A model generated the notes under the pieces. It saw nothing but the letters and a program-made list of their open reading frames with translations. It was not told where the DNA came from and ran no database searches. A stretch of 64,000 nucleotides of DNA from the NCBI GenBank assembly GCA_040221055.1, contig JAVJVN010000004.1, positions 205,430 through 269,429 of the forward strand, given 5' to 3'. The translations under genes and the position numbers were made by a program. Shown piece after piece: positions 53,638 to 64,000 of the stretch (position 1 is its first letter; every line of letters starts with the position of its first letter). The DNA comes from Rhodothermales bacterium (GTDB lineage: Bacteria > Bacteroidota > Rhodothermia > Rhodothermales > UBA10348).

Positions 53638-54906
53638 TCAATCCATCATTTTGCGCAGGAAAGCCGGTACGTCCGTATCGCCCTTCCTGATTCGCTCACC
53701 GGACTCCAATTCGTCTGCACTCAGCCGCCGGACCTTGTCGCCCGATCCGCCCCCGTCCCCGGACGTCTCGTCCAGTTCGATGGGATGACGGCGTCGGGTG
53801 TAGGCCGGCTCGTCGAGTTTCTTGAGGCTGTCCGCACCCTTGTAATCCGGGGCGAACATGCCCGCATCCGCCGGGACACGACGTGAACCCGCCAGGACGG
53901 CGGGTTTCCGCGGCTCACCCTTGGGTTGCTTCTCGAACCCGGTCGCGATGACCGTAATCCGGAGGTCTTCTCCCATGTTCTCGTCGATCACTGTACCGAA
54001 AATGACCTCCACATCATCCCCGGCTTCGCTCTGGATGATGCTCGTGGCGGCCGTGGCCTCCCGGATGCCGAGCGACGGTCCGGCCGTGATGTTCACCAGC
54101 ACGTTGCGCGCGCCCTCAATGGACAATCCGTCCAGGAGCGGGCTGGAAAGTGCCTCACGGGCAGCCCGTTCAGCGCGATCCTCACCGGCGGCCGTGGCAG
54201 CCCCCATGAGCGCCGTTCCGCCGTTCCGCATGGTCGTCTTGACGTCGGCGAAGTCGAGGTTGATGAGTCCGTGCACCGTAATGAGGTCGGAAATACCCCG
54301 CGTGGCGTTGTACAGCACCTCATCGGCCTTGGAGAAGGCATCCATGAGCGTGGTGTTTGCCTCGGCAATATCCAGCAGGCGCTCATTCGGAATGATGATG
54401 AGCGTATCGACATGCTGCTTCAACAGCGAGATGCCGGCCTCGGCCGAGCGGAGCCGTTTCGGGCCCTCGCACTCGAAGGGCTTGGTCACGATGGCAACGG
54501 AAAGGATGCCCAGCTCCTTCGCAATGGCAGCCACGATGGGCGCACCCCCGGTGCCCGTACCCCCGCCCATTCCGGCGGTAATGAACACCATGTCGAATTC
54601 CTTGAGCGCCTCTTCCAGGTCCCGTCGGCTCTCCTCGATGGCCTCGGCCCCGACACTCGGGCGTGCGCCAGCCCCAAGCCCCTTGGTGAGACCGCGCCCC
54701 GCCTGGATCTTGGTGGACGCCAGATTGGCTTCCAGGGCCTGGGAATCGGTATTGATGGCAAAGAAATCCACGCCCTGGATTCCCTGCTTGATCATGTTGT
54801 TGACTGCATTGCCGCCGCCGCCGCCGACGCCGACCACACAGATTTTTGCTTCCTCATTGCTTGCATCGTCAAATGCAAAATGAGTGCTGAATGTTGAGTC
54901 CATCAT
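53638..54906 (-). CDS. ftsZ: Cell division protein FtsZ
   Basis: A 422-residue tubulin-like GTPase that forms the division ring. It has ICVVGVGGGGGNAVNNMI at about residue 22, the tubulin signature AGMGGGTGTGGAP (about 112-124), the T7 loop NLDFADVKTTM, and the C-terminal linker with the conserved tail DVPAFLRKMMD that binds FtsA. Two adjacent ATGs exist. GGAGG lies 3 nt before the first and 6 nt before the second (54903), so the second may be the real start. It is the last gene of the division cluster, followed by a strong terminator. Confidence 0.97.
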   Translation of the reverse strand: MMDSTFSTHFAFDDASNEEAKICVVGVGGGGGNAVNNMIKQGIQGVDFFAINTDSQALEANLASTKIQAGRGLTKGLGAGARPSVGAEAIEESRRDLEEALKEFDMVFITAGMGGGTGTGGAPIVAAIAKELGILSVAIVTKPFECEGPKRLRSAEAGISLLKQHVDTLIIIPNERLLDIAEANTTLMDAFSKADEVLYNATRGISDLITVHGLINLDFADVKTTMRNGGTALMGAATAAGEDRAERAAREALSSPLLDGLSIEGARNVLVNITAGPSLGIREATAATSIIQSEAGDDVEVIFGTVIDENMGEDLRITVIATGFEKQPKGEPRKPAVLAGSRRVPADAGMFAPDYKGADSLKKLDEPAYTRRRHPIELDETSGDGGGSGDKVRRLSADELESGERIRKGDTDVPAFLRKMMD

Positions 54907-54984
54907 GAACCTCCGTTCTTCGCGATTGGCTGTAGTGTGTTATCTGACCGGAATGAGCAATTCCGGTATTCCGTTGGTCCCGTC

Positions 54985-56247
<1,263 letters not shown>

Positions 56248-56281
56248 ATCTCGCGTACAGCTGGCATGGTGAAAGAAGCGT

Positions 56282-57007
56282 TCATCGGGGCACCTCCCGG
56301 GTAACCACCTGATTGTTGAACCGGAGGTCTATGAGGCGGAAGTCGGTATCCTGGCGTCGCAGGATTTCCCGCTCCCAGAATGCGGTGAGGTTGCGGAGCT
56401 TGGTGTCGAAACCGGACGACCCCAGCCGCACCGGCAGGGCCTGGTGCGGGCCGGATGGCGTCAAACGCAACTGCAGATCGGCCCCGTCCACCTCGATTTC
56501 GGACAGGAGCGCATCGGTTTCCTCGGGCAGTTCGGGCAACAGCAGGAGCAGTTCGCGGAGTGCCGAATGGGCGACCGGCGTGACCGGGTGGAACGGCTCC
56601 TGCAGTCCGCTCACCAGCACCACGTCGTACCAGGCGCTGTCCGGTCGCGGCATCCGGTACCCGTTCCGGTCGAAATAGTAGTCCGGACGACCGCTGGCGG
56701 AAACGGCCTGGGCGACTGGCTCCCGCTCCACGACGTCCACCATGAGCCTCCCGCTGGGTAGCCGTCCCACGTCGGCATCGGCCACCCACGGATGCCGGCG
56801 GACGCGGTCGGCCAGGATATCGGCGTCGAGGTCGAACATGACCATGCCCGTATCGACCGCCATCAATTCCCGGAGCTCGGATTCCGCGGCGTATCGATCA
56901 CCCCGAATCTCAATACCGTTCACGGTCACGGCCGTAAGCCACTGCCAGGCGAGAAATCCGCCGGTCCCGGCGGCCAACAGCAACACCATGCCCATCAATC
57001 GTTTCAT
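56282..57007 (-). CDS. ftsQ: Cell division protein FtsQ/DivIB
   Basis: A 241-residue bitopic protein with one N-terminal helix (MGMVLLLAAGTGGFLAWQW). A POTRA-like domain (VTVNGIEIRGDRYAAESELR) and the FtsQ beta domain follow (PVTPVAHSALRELLLLLPEL, then FDTKLRNLTAFWEREILRR and DLRFNNQVV near the end). It links early and late division proteins. The start overlaps the murC stop (ATGA, 57004-57007). Position between murC and ftsA supports the call, since FtsQ sequences are poorly conserved. Confidence 0.9.
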   Translation of the reverse strand: MKRLMGMVLLLAAGTGGFLAWQWLTAVTVNGIEIRGDRYAAESELRELMAVDTGMVMFDLDADILADRVRRHPWVADADVGRLPSGRLMVDVVEREPVAQAVSASGRPDYYFDRNGYRMPRPDSAWYDVVLVSGLQEPFHPVTPVAHSALRELLLLLPELPEETDALLSEIEVDGADLQLRLTPSGPHQALPVRLGSSGFDTKLRNLTAFWEREILRRQDTDFRLIDLRFNNQVVTREVPR

Positions 57008-58410
57008 GCGCGCACCTCCAACAGGGTGGTGAGGTCACGACTCGACCGCCAGATATCTCCGGCCCCCAACGTCAGCACGACGTCCCCGGGGCGGCACATG
57101 GCAGCAATGTGGGTGGCCACTTCGGTCCGGTCCCGCACATAGGTCACGTCGGGATGCCCCGACGCTTCGACACGGCGGGCCACCATGCCGCCGTCCACAC
57201 CCGGAATGGGGGCTTCGCGGGCCGGATAGATGTCGGTTACGATGACCACATCGGCATCGAAGAACGCCCCGCCGAAGGCATCGGCCAGTTGCTCGGTACG
57301 CGAGAAAAGATGGGGTTGGAAGACGGCTACAATGCGCCGGTCCGGCCAGCAGGCCGCCGCGCCCGCCAACGAGGCCCGGATTTCCGTTGGATGATGCGCA
57401 TAGTCGTCGACAATCAGCACCTCGCCCACATCCGCGATTTCCTGCATGCGTCGATGCACCCCGTCGAACGCGGCCAGGCCGTCCCGGATGGCTTCGAATG
57501 GAATGCCGAGCTCCAGCCCGATGGCCACGGCGGCCGTGGCATTCAGGACGTTGTGCATGCCGGGTGCCCGGACGGTCAGTCGCCCGAGCCGTTCCCCGCC
57601 GTGGACCAGGTCGAACGCCATGGTCCGCCCGTCCTGCTCCACCCGGTCCACCCGGACCTGGGCCTGACGGCGCGTGCCGTAGGTGACCACGCGCCGGTTC
57701 AGGCGTGGCAGGATGGTACGCACTTCGGGGTCGTCCAGACACACGATGGCGGCACCGAAGAACGGCACGCTGTTGGCGTACTGCACGAACGCGTCCCGGA
57801 TGTCGTCCAGGTCCCGGTAGCAGTCCAGGTGATCCACGTCAATGTTGGTGATGACCGCCAGCGCTGGCGTCAGGCGCAGGAACGTCCGGTCATATTCGTC
57901 GGCCTCGATCACGATGATATCGCCATCCCCGGACACCGCATTGCTGCCGAAGGACGAGACCTTGCCACCCACGATGACCGTGGGATCGAACCGACCCGCC
58001 TGCACCACGTGTCCGGCCATGGTCGTGGTGGTCGTCTTGCCGTGGGTCCCGGCAATGCCCACACCGAATTTCATGCGCATGAGCTCGCCGAGCATTTCCG
58101 GCCGACCGATGAGCGGCACATGATGCTCCCGGGCCCACCGCGTCTCGGGATTCGTCTCCGGATCCACCGCCGACGAGTAGACCACGACGTCGGCGCCCTC
58201 CGCGTGCCCGGCTTCGTGTCCGATGTGGACCACAGCCCCCTGTTCGCGCAGGCTCACGGTCATATCGTTCTCGGCCATGTCCGATCCCGTCACCACGAAA
58301 CCGCGGCGCAACAGTACGTCGGCAATCGAGCTCATGCCGATGCCCCCGATGCCCACCATGTGGACCTGGCCAATCCGTCCGAATGTCCGCTGTCTGCGCA
58401 TGTCCGTCAT
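57004..58410 (-). CDS. murC: UDP-N-acetylmuramate--L-alanine ligase
   Basis: A 468-residue Mur ligase that adds L-Ala to UDP-MurNAc. It has the N-terminal Rossmann motif VHMVGIGGIGMSSIADVLL, the ATP loop GIAGTHGKTTTTTMAG, NIDVDHLDCY, the Mur signature NVLNATAAVAIGLELG, and VDDYAHHPTEIRASL with the conserved His pair. ATG 58410 overlaps the murG stop (ATGA); the in-frame extension upstream of it lies inside murG and is discounted. Confidence 0.96.
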   Translation of the reverse strand: MTDMRRQRTFGRIGQVHMVGIGGIGMSSIADVLLRRGFVVTGSDMAENDMTVSLREQGAVVHIGHEAGHAEGADVVVYSSAVDPETNPETRWAREHHVPLIGRPEMLGELMRMKFGVGIAGTHGKTTTTTMAGHVVQAGRFDPTVIVGGKVSSFGSNAVSGDGDIIVIEADEYDRTFLRLTPALAVITNIDVDHLDCYRDLDDIRDAFVQYANSVPFFGAAIVCLDDPEVRTILPRLNRRVVTYGTRRQAQVRVDRVEQDGRTMAFDLVHGGERLGRLTVRAPGMHNVLNATAAVAIGLELGIPFEAIRDGLAAFDGVHRRMQEIADVGEVLIVDDYAHHPTEIRASLAGAAACWPDRRIVAVFQPHLFSRTEQLADAFGGAFFDADVVIVTDIYPAREAPIPGVDGGMVARRVEASGHPDVTYVRDRTEVATHIAAMCRPGDVVLTLGAGDIWRSSRDLTTLLEVRA

Positions 58411-59579
58411 GACCGTGCCTCCGCGAGTTGGATGACGTCGGCGGCGATGTCGGCGGCCGCCGTCGGGCGGGCCAGCGAGCGGGCCGCTGCGGACATGCGG
58501 CGAAGACCTGCCGGGTTGTCCAGCAGCGAGAACAACCGGTCCACGAGCGTGGCCTCGAGATCGGCCTCCCGCAGGACTTCCGCGGCACCCGCCTGTTGCA
58601 GGCTCCGCGCGTTCAGGGTCTGATGGTCCTCGGTCACGTTCGGCGACGGCACGAGGAGCGACGGCCGACCGGTGAGCATAAGCTCCGAGCAGGTGAGTGC
58701 GCCGCTGCGGCACACCACCACGTCGGCAGCAGCATAGACCGTCGCCATGTCGTCCACATACGGGACGACGCGCAGCCGCCCCGCCATGCGGTCCCCCAGA
58801 CGCTCCACGATGTCCGCATGATAGTTCCGTCCCGTCTGCCAGTAGACGCAGAGTCCCGGTCGCCGGAGCAGGTCGGCAACCACCCGTTCCATGGCCCGGT
58901 TCAGGGCCAGACTGCCCAGCGATCCACCGAATACGAACACCATCTGCCCATGGTCGGCACCCTCTGCCGAGCCGCCGGCTCCCGCTGCGGCTTCAAAACC
59001 CAATGCTGCGCGGGCCTCGGCACGGTCCCGCACCGCGACGTCCGCCAGCTCGGCCCGCACCGGATTGCCGGTAACCTTCGCCACGCCGTCCGGCAACCGA
59101 TCGGCCGCCTCCTGGAATGCCACATGGATCCGGTCGGCGAATCGGGCCGCAATCCGGTTCGTCAGGCCCACATAGGCGTTCTGCTCCTGGATGAGCGTCG
59201 GGACGCCCCTGCCGCGCGCCGCCAACAGCACGGGCAACGCGACGTATCCACCCGTTCCGACCACAACATGGGCATCAAAATGCTTGATAAGGCTCCATGC
59301 CTGCATCAATCCCTTCGTCACCGTGAATGGCAACCGGGCATTCTTGAGGGTCAGCGCGCGTTGCAGTCCCTGGACCGCAATCTCGTGGATGGGGAATCCG
59401 GCCTTGGGCACAGCCTGCCATTCCATCCGGTCCCGCGATCCGGCAAACGCGATTTCCGCGGTCGGGCGCCGCGACTGGACGGCATGCGCAATGGCGATGG
59501 CCGGGTACACGTGTCCCCCCGTGCCGCCGCCAGCCAGAAGGACGCGGATTCCGGAGCGGTATGGCATCATCTGCGTCAT
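58407..59579 (-). CDS. murG: UDP-GlcNAc:MurNAc-pentapeptide-lipid GlcNAc transferase (lipid II synthase)
   Basis: A 390-residue GT-B enzyme. It has the glycine loop VLLAGGGTGGHVYPAIAIA, VVVGTGGYVALPVLLAA, EQNAYVGLTNRIAA, the second glycine loop FGGSLGSLALNRAM, and the donor site region CRSGALTCSELMLTGRPS. It adds GlcNAc to lipid I at the inner face of the membrane. ATG 59579 overlaps the ftsW stop; ATGs 59570 and 59567 are alternatives. A short low-complexity insertion (AAAGAGGSAEGADHG) lies between the two domains. Confidence 0.96.
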   Translation of the reverse strand: MTQMMPYRSGIRVLLAGGGTGGHVYPAIAIAHAVQSRRPTAEIAFAGSRDRMEWQAVPKAGFPIHEIAVQGLQRALTLKNARLPFTVTKGLMQAWSLIKHFDAHVVVGTGGYVALPVLLAARGRGVPTLIQEQNAYVGLTNRIAARFADRIHVAFQEAADRLPDGVAKVTGNPVRAELADVAVRDRAEARAALGFEAAAGAGGSAEGADHGQMVFVFGGSLGSLALNRAMERVVADLLRRPGLCVYWQTGRNYHADIVERLGDRMAGRLRVVPYVDDMATVYAAADVVVCRSGALTCSELMLTGRPSLLVPSPNVTEDHQTLNARSLQQAGAAEVLREADLEATLVDRLFSLLDNPAGLRRMSAAARSLARPTAAADIAADVIQLAEARS

Positions 59580-60715
59580 TCCGTTTGCCGGGATATGTTG
59601 AGCAGGATGCCGATCATCATGCCGCTGGCGGCCATGTTGGTGCCCCCGAAGGACACGAACGGCATGGGCAGGCCGGTAACCGGCAGCAAGCGGGCCGTTA
59701 CTCCGGCATGGATGAAGCCATAAAGGGCAATCATGACCACGAGCCCGACCGCCATGAAGCAGCCAAGGGGGTCGGGGGCGTGCCGGGCCACGCGCAGCAG
59801 TCCCCGGAACAGGATGAGCACGAACAGGCCCAGCAGCACGAAGGCGCCGACCATGCCATACTCCTCCGTGATGATGGCGTAGATGAAATCGTTGTACGGC
59901 GCCGGCAGGAAGTCGCGCTGGATGCTCTTTCCGGGGCCTACCCCGAACACGCCGCCGGCCGCGATGGCAATCCGCGCCTGTTCGGCCTGATACCCCTCGT
60001 CCTGGGCGCTGAATACCTCCTCGGCCACCGTATTCGGGAAGAGTTTCATGCCGGTGAAGGACTCCACGCGCGCCGCACGACCGGGAGAGGCCAGCAACAG
60101 CATGTAGGCCAGGGTCAATCCCAGCGCACCGACTCCGGCAATGTGGAGCAACCGCACGCGGGCAATGAAGCACATGGTCAACACGGACGCCAGCACCAGC
60201 GCCGCCGTGGACAGGTCCTCAATGCCGATGGCCGCCACCGTCACGATGATCCAGAAGAAGATGGGCGCGAACGCGCGCGAGAACGATTCGATGTAGGCCT
60301 GCTTGTTGGCCAGCAGGACGGCCACATACAGGATGAGGGCGACCTTTGCCAGGTCCGACGGCTGGAATCCGAACGTACCGATGGCCAACCAACGCGCCGC
60401 GCCCCCCGATACGACACCGACCACCTGGACCAGCAGCAGCAACCCGATGGAACCGATGAGCGCAAACCGGGCGAATTTGGCCAGGACGCGGTAGTTCACC
60501 ACGGAGAAGAAGCCCATGATGCCCAGCGCGAAGAATACCCGGACCAGGTGCTTGAACAGGAATCGCTCCGTATCCCCACCCGACTTCGTCTCGGCCAGGA
60601 ACGCAATCGCACTGTAGACCGCCACCACCCCGATGGCACACAACGATATGACGGCCCAGAGGACATACTTGTCCGCCGTCCGCGAGTCGTTTGCCGGTAA
60701 GGTGAAGAGGGCCAT
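59576..60715 (-). CDS. ftsW: FtsW (SEDS-family peptidoglycan glycosyltransferase)
   Basis: A 379-residue membrane protein with about ten helices. SEDS hallmarks are GGAARWLAIGTFGFQPSDLA, GIEDLSTAALV with the catalytic-region Asp, GYQAEQARIAIAAGG, DFIYAIITEEYGMVGAF, and LPVTGLPMPFVSFGGTN. SEDS proteins polymerise lipid II at the septum with a partner PBP. It is called FtsW and not RodA because it lies between murD and murG. It overlaps murG and lies 20 nt after murD. Confidence 0.95.
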   Translation of the reverse strand: MALFTLPANDSRTADKYVLWAVISLCAIGVVAVYSAIAFLAETKSGGDTERFLFKHLVRVFFALGIMGFFSVVNYRVLAKFARFALIGSIGLLLLVQVVGVVSGGAARWLAIGTFGFQPSDLAKVALILYVAVLLANKQAYIESFSRAFAPIFFWIIVTVAAIGIEDLSTAALVLASVLTMCFIARVRLLHIAGVGALGLTLAYMLLLASPGRAARVESFTGMKLFPNTVAEEVFSAQDEGYQAEQARIAIAAGGVFGVGPGKSIQRDFLPAPYNDFIYAIITEEYGMVGAFVLLGLFVLILFRGLLRVARHAPDPLGCFMAVGLVVMIALYGFIHAGVTARLLPVTGLPMPFVSFGGTNMAASGMMIGILLNISRQTE

Positions 60716-60735
60716 GGGGTTACAGAATTACAGGA

Positions 60736-62169
60736 TCAGAGTCTCGAAACCAGTTGCCGGAACGCATCGCCCCGGTGCTCGAAATTGTCGAACATGTCGA
60801 AAGAAGAGCAGGCGGGACTGAGCAGGACGACGTCGCCGGGCTGCGCGAGAAGCGAGGCCAGGTGTACGGCTTCATCCAGATTGGACGCCGGAACCGCATC
60901 CTTCACGCAGTCGCCCAGCGCGGCCTGGATGGCCTGGGATGCCTCCCCGATCGTGACCAGGGCACGGACCCGTTCTTCGACCAGGGGACGCAACGCTTCG
61001 TATCCACCGCCCTTGTCCCGCCCGCCGGCAATCAGCACAATGTTTTCCCGGAAGCTCTCCAGCGCGTACCAGACCGCATTCACGTTCGTGGCCTTGGAGT
61101 CGTTCACCCATTGCACGCCTCCCACGGAACGCACCGGCTCCAGCCGATGGGGGACACCCGAGAAGCCGCGCAGGCTTTCGCGTACCAGATCGCTCCGGAC
61201 CTCCATGACGCGGGCCGCTACGGCGGCTGCCAGGGAATTGTAGACGTTGTGACGGCCACGGAGGGCCAGTTCGTCCAACTGCATGAAGTCGCTCGATTTG
61301 TTGTTCAAGGTCAGGATCAGGTGACCGTCACGGACGGTCCCCTGCGCGAAGAATGAGCCTTCCGGCATCCGATCCAGGCCGAACGGACAGGGCCGCGCGT
61401 GCGTCCCCGGCTGCCCGCCGCGCCCCTCACCATGCGTCCCTTCCACGAAGGCCGCAATGCGGGAGTCGTCGGCATTGTAGACGCAGGCATCCAGGGGTGT
61501 CTGCCGGGCCGTCATCCGATATTTCGTGGCCGCGTACCGGGCCATGTCGCCCCCGTACCGGTCCAGGTGGTCCGGCGACAGGTTCAACAGCACGGACACG
61601 TCCGGCCGGAACGTGTGCACGTGCTCCAATTGGTAGCTGGACACTTCCAGGACCACCACATCGTCCGGCGTCGTCGAGAGCACCACGTCCGAATACGGGG
61701 TGCCGACGTTGCCGCACACATGGGTCGTCCAGCCGGCCGTCCGGAAGACATGGCCCAACAACTCGGTGGTGGTCGTCTTGCCGTTCGATCCGGTGATGGC
61801 CACCGTCCGGGCCGACGTGCACCGGCTGGCCAGTTCCAGCTCGGACCAGACCGGCACCCCGGCCGACAGCGCACCGGCCAGGGGCGCGGCCGTCGGCGGT
61901 ACCCCGGGGCTGGTCACGACAAGTCCGGTTTCCAGGGCCCGGGCCGTATGGCCACCCGATTCGAATGCAATGTCCAGGGCCGCGAATTCACGGGTCGTCG
62001 CCGCATCCACAGGGCCGGAGTCGGTCACGAAAACCTGCGTTCCGTACGACGCCAGGAGCCGAGCCGCCGCACGGCCACTCCGGGCTGCACCCACGACGGT
62101 CACCCGGTCAGGCAGGACCGTGCCGTCGGGCAGCATCCGCGGGGCGGTATGTCGGGTCTGTGCCGTCAT
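60736..62169 (-). CDS. murD: UDP-N-acetylmuramoyl-L-alanine--D-glutamate ligase
   Basis: A 477-residue Mur ligase that adds D-Glu. It has the N-terminal VTVVGAARSGRAAARLLASY, the ATP loop AITGSNGKTTTTELLGHVF, NLSPDHLDRYGGDM, LRGRHNVYNSLAAAVAA, NDSKATNVNAVWYALES and LIAGGRDKGGGYEAL. ATG 62169 overlaps the mraY stop (ATGA). A much longer in-frame open stretch runs upstream through mraY and murE, but it is antisense-like noise in their other frames. Confidence 0.96.
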   Translation of the reverse strand: MTAQTRHTAPRMLPDGTVLPDRVTVVGAARSGRAAARLLASYGTQVFVTDSGPVDAATTREFAALDIAFESGGHTARALETGLVVTSPGVPPTAAPLAGALSAGVPVWSELELASRCTSARTVAITGSNGKTTTTELLGHVFRTAGWTTHVCGNVGTPYSDVVLSTTPDDVVVLEVSSYQLEHVHTFRPDVSVLLNLSPDHLDRYGGDMARYAATKYRMTARQTPLDACVYNADDSRIAAFVEGTHGEGRGGQPGTHARPCPFGLDRMPEGSFFAQGTVRDGHLILTLNNKSSDFMQLDELALRGRHNVYNSLAAAVAARVMEVRSDLVRESLRGFSGVPHRLEPVRSVGGVQWVNDSKATNVNAVWYALESFRENIVLIAGGRDKGGGYEALRPLVEERVRALVTIGEASQAIQAALGDCVKDAVPASNLDEAVHLASLLAQPGDVVLLSPACSSFDMFDNFEHRGDAFRQLVSRL

Positions 62170-63323
62170 CTTATGCGCAGGACCAGCAGGGTGGCCACGA
62201 CCGTAATGGCCGTGATGAGCCAGAAGCGCACGACAATCTTGGCCTCGTGCGTGCCTCCGGCCTCGAAATGGTGATGGATGGGGGCCATCCGGAATACCCG
62301 TTGCCCCGTTCCCGTGCGCCGCCGCGTGTACTTGAACCAGGAGGTCTGGATGATGACCGAAACCGTCTCCATGAAGAACACGGCGCAGAGCAGGGGAAGC
62401 AGCAACTCCTTGCGCACCATGAGTGTGAGGGTACCGACGGCCGCACCCAGAGCCAACGCCCCGGTATCGCCCATGAAGACCTGCGCGGGGTATCCGTTGT
62501 ACCACAGGAATCCGAAACAGGCGGCCGCGAGCGAGGCCGCGAACACGGTCAGCTCCCCGGCACCGGGAATCATCATCTCGTTCAGGAAGTCGGAGAACAC
62601 CGCGTTGCCTGCAATGAACGTAAGCGCCGTGAGCCCCACCGCCACAATGCCGGTCACGCCCGCCGCCAGTCCGTCCAACCCGTCGGTCAGGTTCACCGCG
62701 TTGGAAACCGCCGTCAGGATGAAGACCACCACGGGGATGTAGATGAGCCATCCCAGGTCGACACCGGTGACCCAGAAGCGCAGGAAATCGTAGTCCAGGG
62801 TCTCGTTGGCCACGAAAGGCAGGTAGGTCAGGGTCCGGATGTCCGAGGACTGCGGATGGAAATAGAGCACCGTGCCCACGATGAGGCCGATGGAAACCTG
62901 TCCGAATACCTTCAACCGCGCCGACAGCCCGCTCTTGTCCCGCTTCACGACCTTGATGTAGTCGTCCATGAAACCGAACGCACCCATCCACGCGGTGGCC
63001 AGCATGACGAGCCACACATACACCTCGGCTATGGCGCCCCAGAGCAGTGTCGCCCCCAGAACCGAGAGCAGGATGATGAGCCCACCCATGGTGGGCGTGC
63101 CGGCCTTGTGCGTGTGATCCACGGCCCCGGCCAACTCGCCTTCCCGCACGCGTTCCCCCAACAGGCGCGTCTGCAGCCACGCAATGATGTGTTTTCCGAC
63201 GAACAGCGCAATGATGAGCGCCGTCAGCGCCGCCAGCGAGGCCCGCACCGTCGTGAATTGGAAGACCTGGAACCCCGGGGGTTCGAATGTCCGCTCCAGA
63301 TATTGTATGAGGTACCAGAGCAT
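62166..63323 (-). CDS. mraY: Phospho-N-acetylmuramoyl-pentapeptide transferase
   Basis: A 385-residue, roughly ten-helix enzyme that makes lipid I on undecaprenyl phosphate. Hallmarks are GTPTMGGLIILLSVLGATLL, FGFMDDYIKVVKRDKSGLSA with the Asp-Asp site, NAVNLTDGLDGLAAGV, and MAPIHHHFEAGG with the catalytic histidines. Length is slightly above E. coli MraY (360). It lies 3 nt after murE and overlaps murD. Confidence 0.96.
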   Translation of the reverse strand: MLWYLIQYLERTFEPPGFQVFQFTTVRASLAALTALIIALFVGKHIIAWLQTRLLGERVREGELAGAVDHTHKAGTPTMGGLIILLSVLGATLLWGAIAEVYVWLVMLATAWMGAFGFMDDYIKVVKRDKSGLSARLKVFGQVSIGLIVGTVLYFHPQSSDIRTLTYLPFVANETLDYDFLRFWVTGVDLGWLIYIPVVVFILTAVSNAVNLTDGLDGLAAGVTGIVAVGLTALTFIAGNAVFSDFLNEMMIPGAGELTVFAASLAAACFGFLWYNGYPAQVFMGDTGALALGAAVGTLTLMVRKELLLPLLCAVFFMETVSVIIQTSWFKYTRRRTGTGQRVFRMAPIHHHFEAGGTHEAKIVVRFWLITAITVVATLLVLRIR

Positions 63324-63326
63324 GGA

Positions 63327-64000
63327 TCAGTTTCCGGAAGATGCGAGAACGTGGGCGTGATCGTCGAACGGCGTGCGCTCGTCCCCGATTTCCTGGTAGG
63401 TCTCGTGACCCTTTCCGGCCACCACGACCACTTCGCCGGCCGATGCGCTGCGCATGGCCAGGCCAATGGCCTCCGCCCGGTCCGTGACCCGCATGGGCAA
63501 CCACGGCCGCATGAATCCGGCCATGATTTCCTCGATGATGGCGTCGGGGTCTTCGTTCCGGGGGTTGTCGCTGGTGACAATGACCCGGTCCGCCAACCGT
63601 TCGGCCGTGCGTGCCATGAGCGGTCGCTTGCCCCGGTCCCGGTCCCCACCGCACCCGAACACCACCCATAGACGCTTGTTTTCCGGGGTGATGTCCCGCG
63701 CAGCGCGCAGCACCTGCTCCAGCGCATCGGGGGTATGGGCGTAGTCGATGACGGCCTTCACCCCCGACCTGCCGGAAACCACCTCGAACCGGCCTTCCAC
63801 CGGGCGGGAGGCTTCCAGCACGGGGAAAATGTCTGTCGATGCGTGCCCGGCGGCCCGCAAGGCCGCATAGCACGCGGTCAGGTTGGCGGCATTGAAGCTC
63901 CCCGCAAGCGGATACCGTGCCCGGTGCCCGTCCACGGTCAGGTCCAGTCCATCGGCCGTGGAAGCATGCAAGGTCCACTGGATGTCGGCGTAGGGCGTCG
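63327..64000 (-). CDS. murE: UDP-MurNAc-tripeptide synthetase MurE, C-terminal part
   Basis: The reading frame is open to the end of the window, so the N-terminus and ATP loop lie beyond base 64000. The visible 223 or so codons include SFNAANLTACYAALRA, VIDYAHTPDALEQVLRAARD, the nucleotide-site VFGCGGDRDRGKRPLMARTA, SDNPRNEDPDAIIEEIMAG and VVVAGKGHETYQEIG. The DNPR motif is the known mark of meso-diaminopimelate-adding MurE, so the cell wall is expected to be of the DAP type. The stop lies 3 nt before the mraY start. Confidence 0.95.
   Translation of the reverse strand, partial: TPYADIQWTLHASTADGLDLTVDGHRARYPLAGSFNAANLTACYAALRAAGHASTDIFPVLEASRPVEGRFEVVSGRSGVKAVIDYAHTPDALEQVLRAARDITPENKRLWVVFGCGGDRDRGKRPLMARTAERLADRVIVTSDNPRNEDPDAIIEEIMAGFMRPWLPMRVTDRAEAIGLAMRSASAGEVVVVAGKGHETYQEIGDERTPFDDHAHVLASSGN

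Noticed and set aside
62170..63978. Long N-terminal extension of the murD frame through mraY and murE
   Set aside because: The extension translates mraY and murE in a wrong frame. The Mur-ligase N-terminal Rossmann motif begins just after ATG 62169, which overlaps the mraY stop.

Overview
The window is a GC-rich stretch of a Bacteroidota/Rhodothermota-type chromosome, most like the Rhodothermales. The evidence is gene content: a mraY-murD-ftsW-murG-murC-ftsQ-ftsA-ftsZ division cluster, tandem TonB receptor/DUF4249 lipoprotein pairs, extracellular proteins ending in 'YPNPF'-type sorting domains, a BtuB/BtuG-like vitamin B12 locus, and histidine kinases with two-component-regulator propellers or 7TMR-DISM sensors. 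No tRNA, rRNA, CRISPR array, insertion sequence or phage gene was seen. Genes are packed tightly, and ATGA stop/start overlaps are very common.

Layout. (1) 1-4.5 kb, plus strand: the end of a hydroxyproline epimerase, a D-amino-acid (D-hydroxyproline) dehydrogenase, and a 1019-residue APH kinase/M23/class-III aminotransferase fusion. Together they suggest use of collagen-type hydroxylated amino acids. (2) 4.4-7.6 kb: a PH-like membrane protein, a lipoprotein that looks like a free-standing protease propeptide, and a secreted subtilase. (3) 7.6-25.3 kb: a signalling island. It holds an orphan receiver protein, an ECF sigma factor overlapping a Ser/Thr kinase-receiver-pseudophosphatase fusion, and, convergent to these, a six-gene minus-strand operon of four related histidine kinases and two FIST proteins in which all five junctions are 4-nt ATGA overlaps. 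No receiver is encoded in that operon; the only receivers nearby are the orphan one and the one inside the Ser/Thr kinase. This is the most unusual part of the window. (4) 25.3-28.1 kb: a small membrane protein, a TIM-barrel sugar isomerase/epimerase and a Gfo/Idh/MocA oxidoreductase, with an AT-rich 0.25 kb spacer. (5) 28.2-35.8 kb: a PhoB/PhoR-like pair, a VUT-family (queuosine precursor) transporter, two seven-repeat FG-GAP propeller proteins, IlvE and a family-2 glycosyltransferase. (6) 35.8-42.3 kb: two tandem TonB receptor + DUF4249 pairs. (7) 42.3-48.6 kb: a tiny membrane protein, a GNAT acetyltransferase, an M1 metallopeptidase, a BFD-type [2Fe-2S] protein, a BtuG-like propeller lipoprotein and BtuB. 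A cobalamin riboswitch lies ahead of btuB, with an intrinsic terminator abutting its start codon. (8) 48.7-53.4 kb: a TolC-family protein, an MlaC-like protein, a GT-A glycosyltransferase and a membrane-anchored glycosidase-like protein. (9) 53.5-64 kb, minus strand: a strong terminator followed upstream by ftsZ, ftsA, ftsQ, murC, murG, ftsW, murD, mraY and the C-terminal part of murE, which runs off the window.

Functions come from motifs read by eye and family knowledge; no database search was run. Start codons were chosen from overlaps, Shine-Dalgarno-like sequences, signal peptides and domain boundaries, and several are TTG or GTG.
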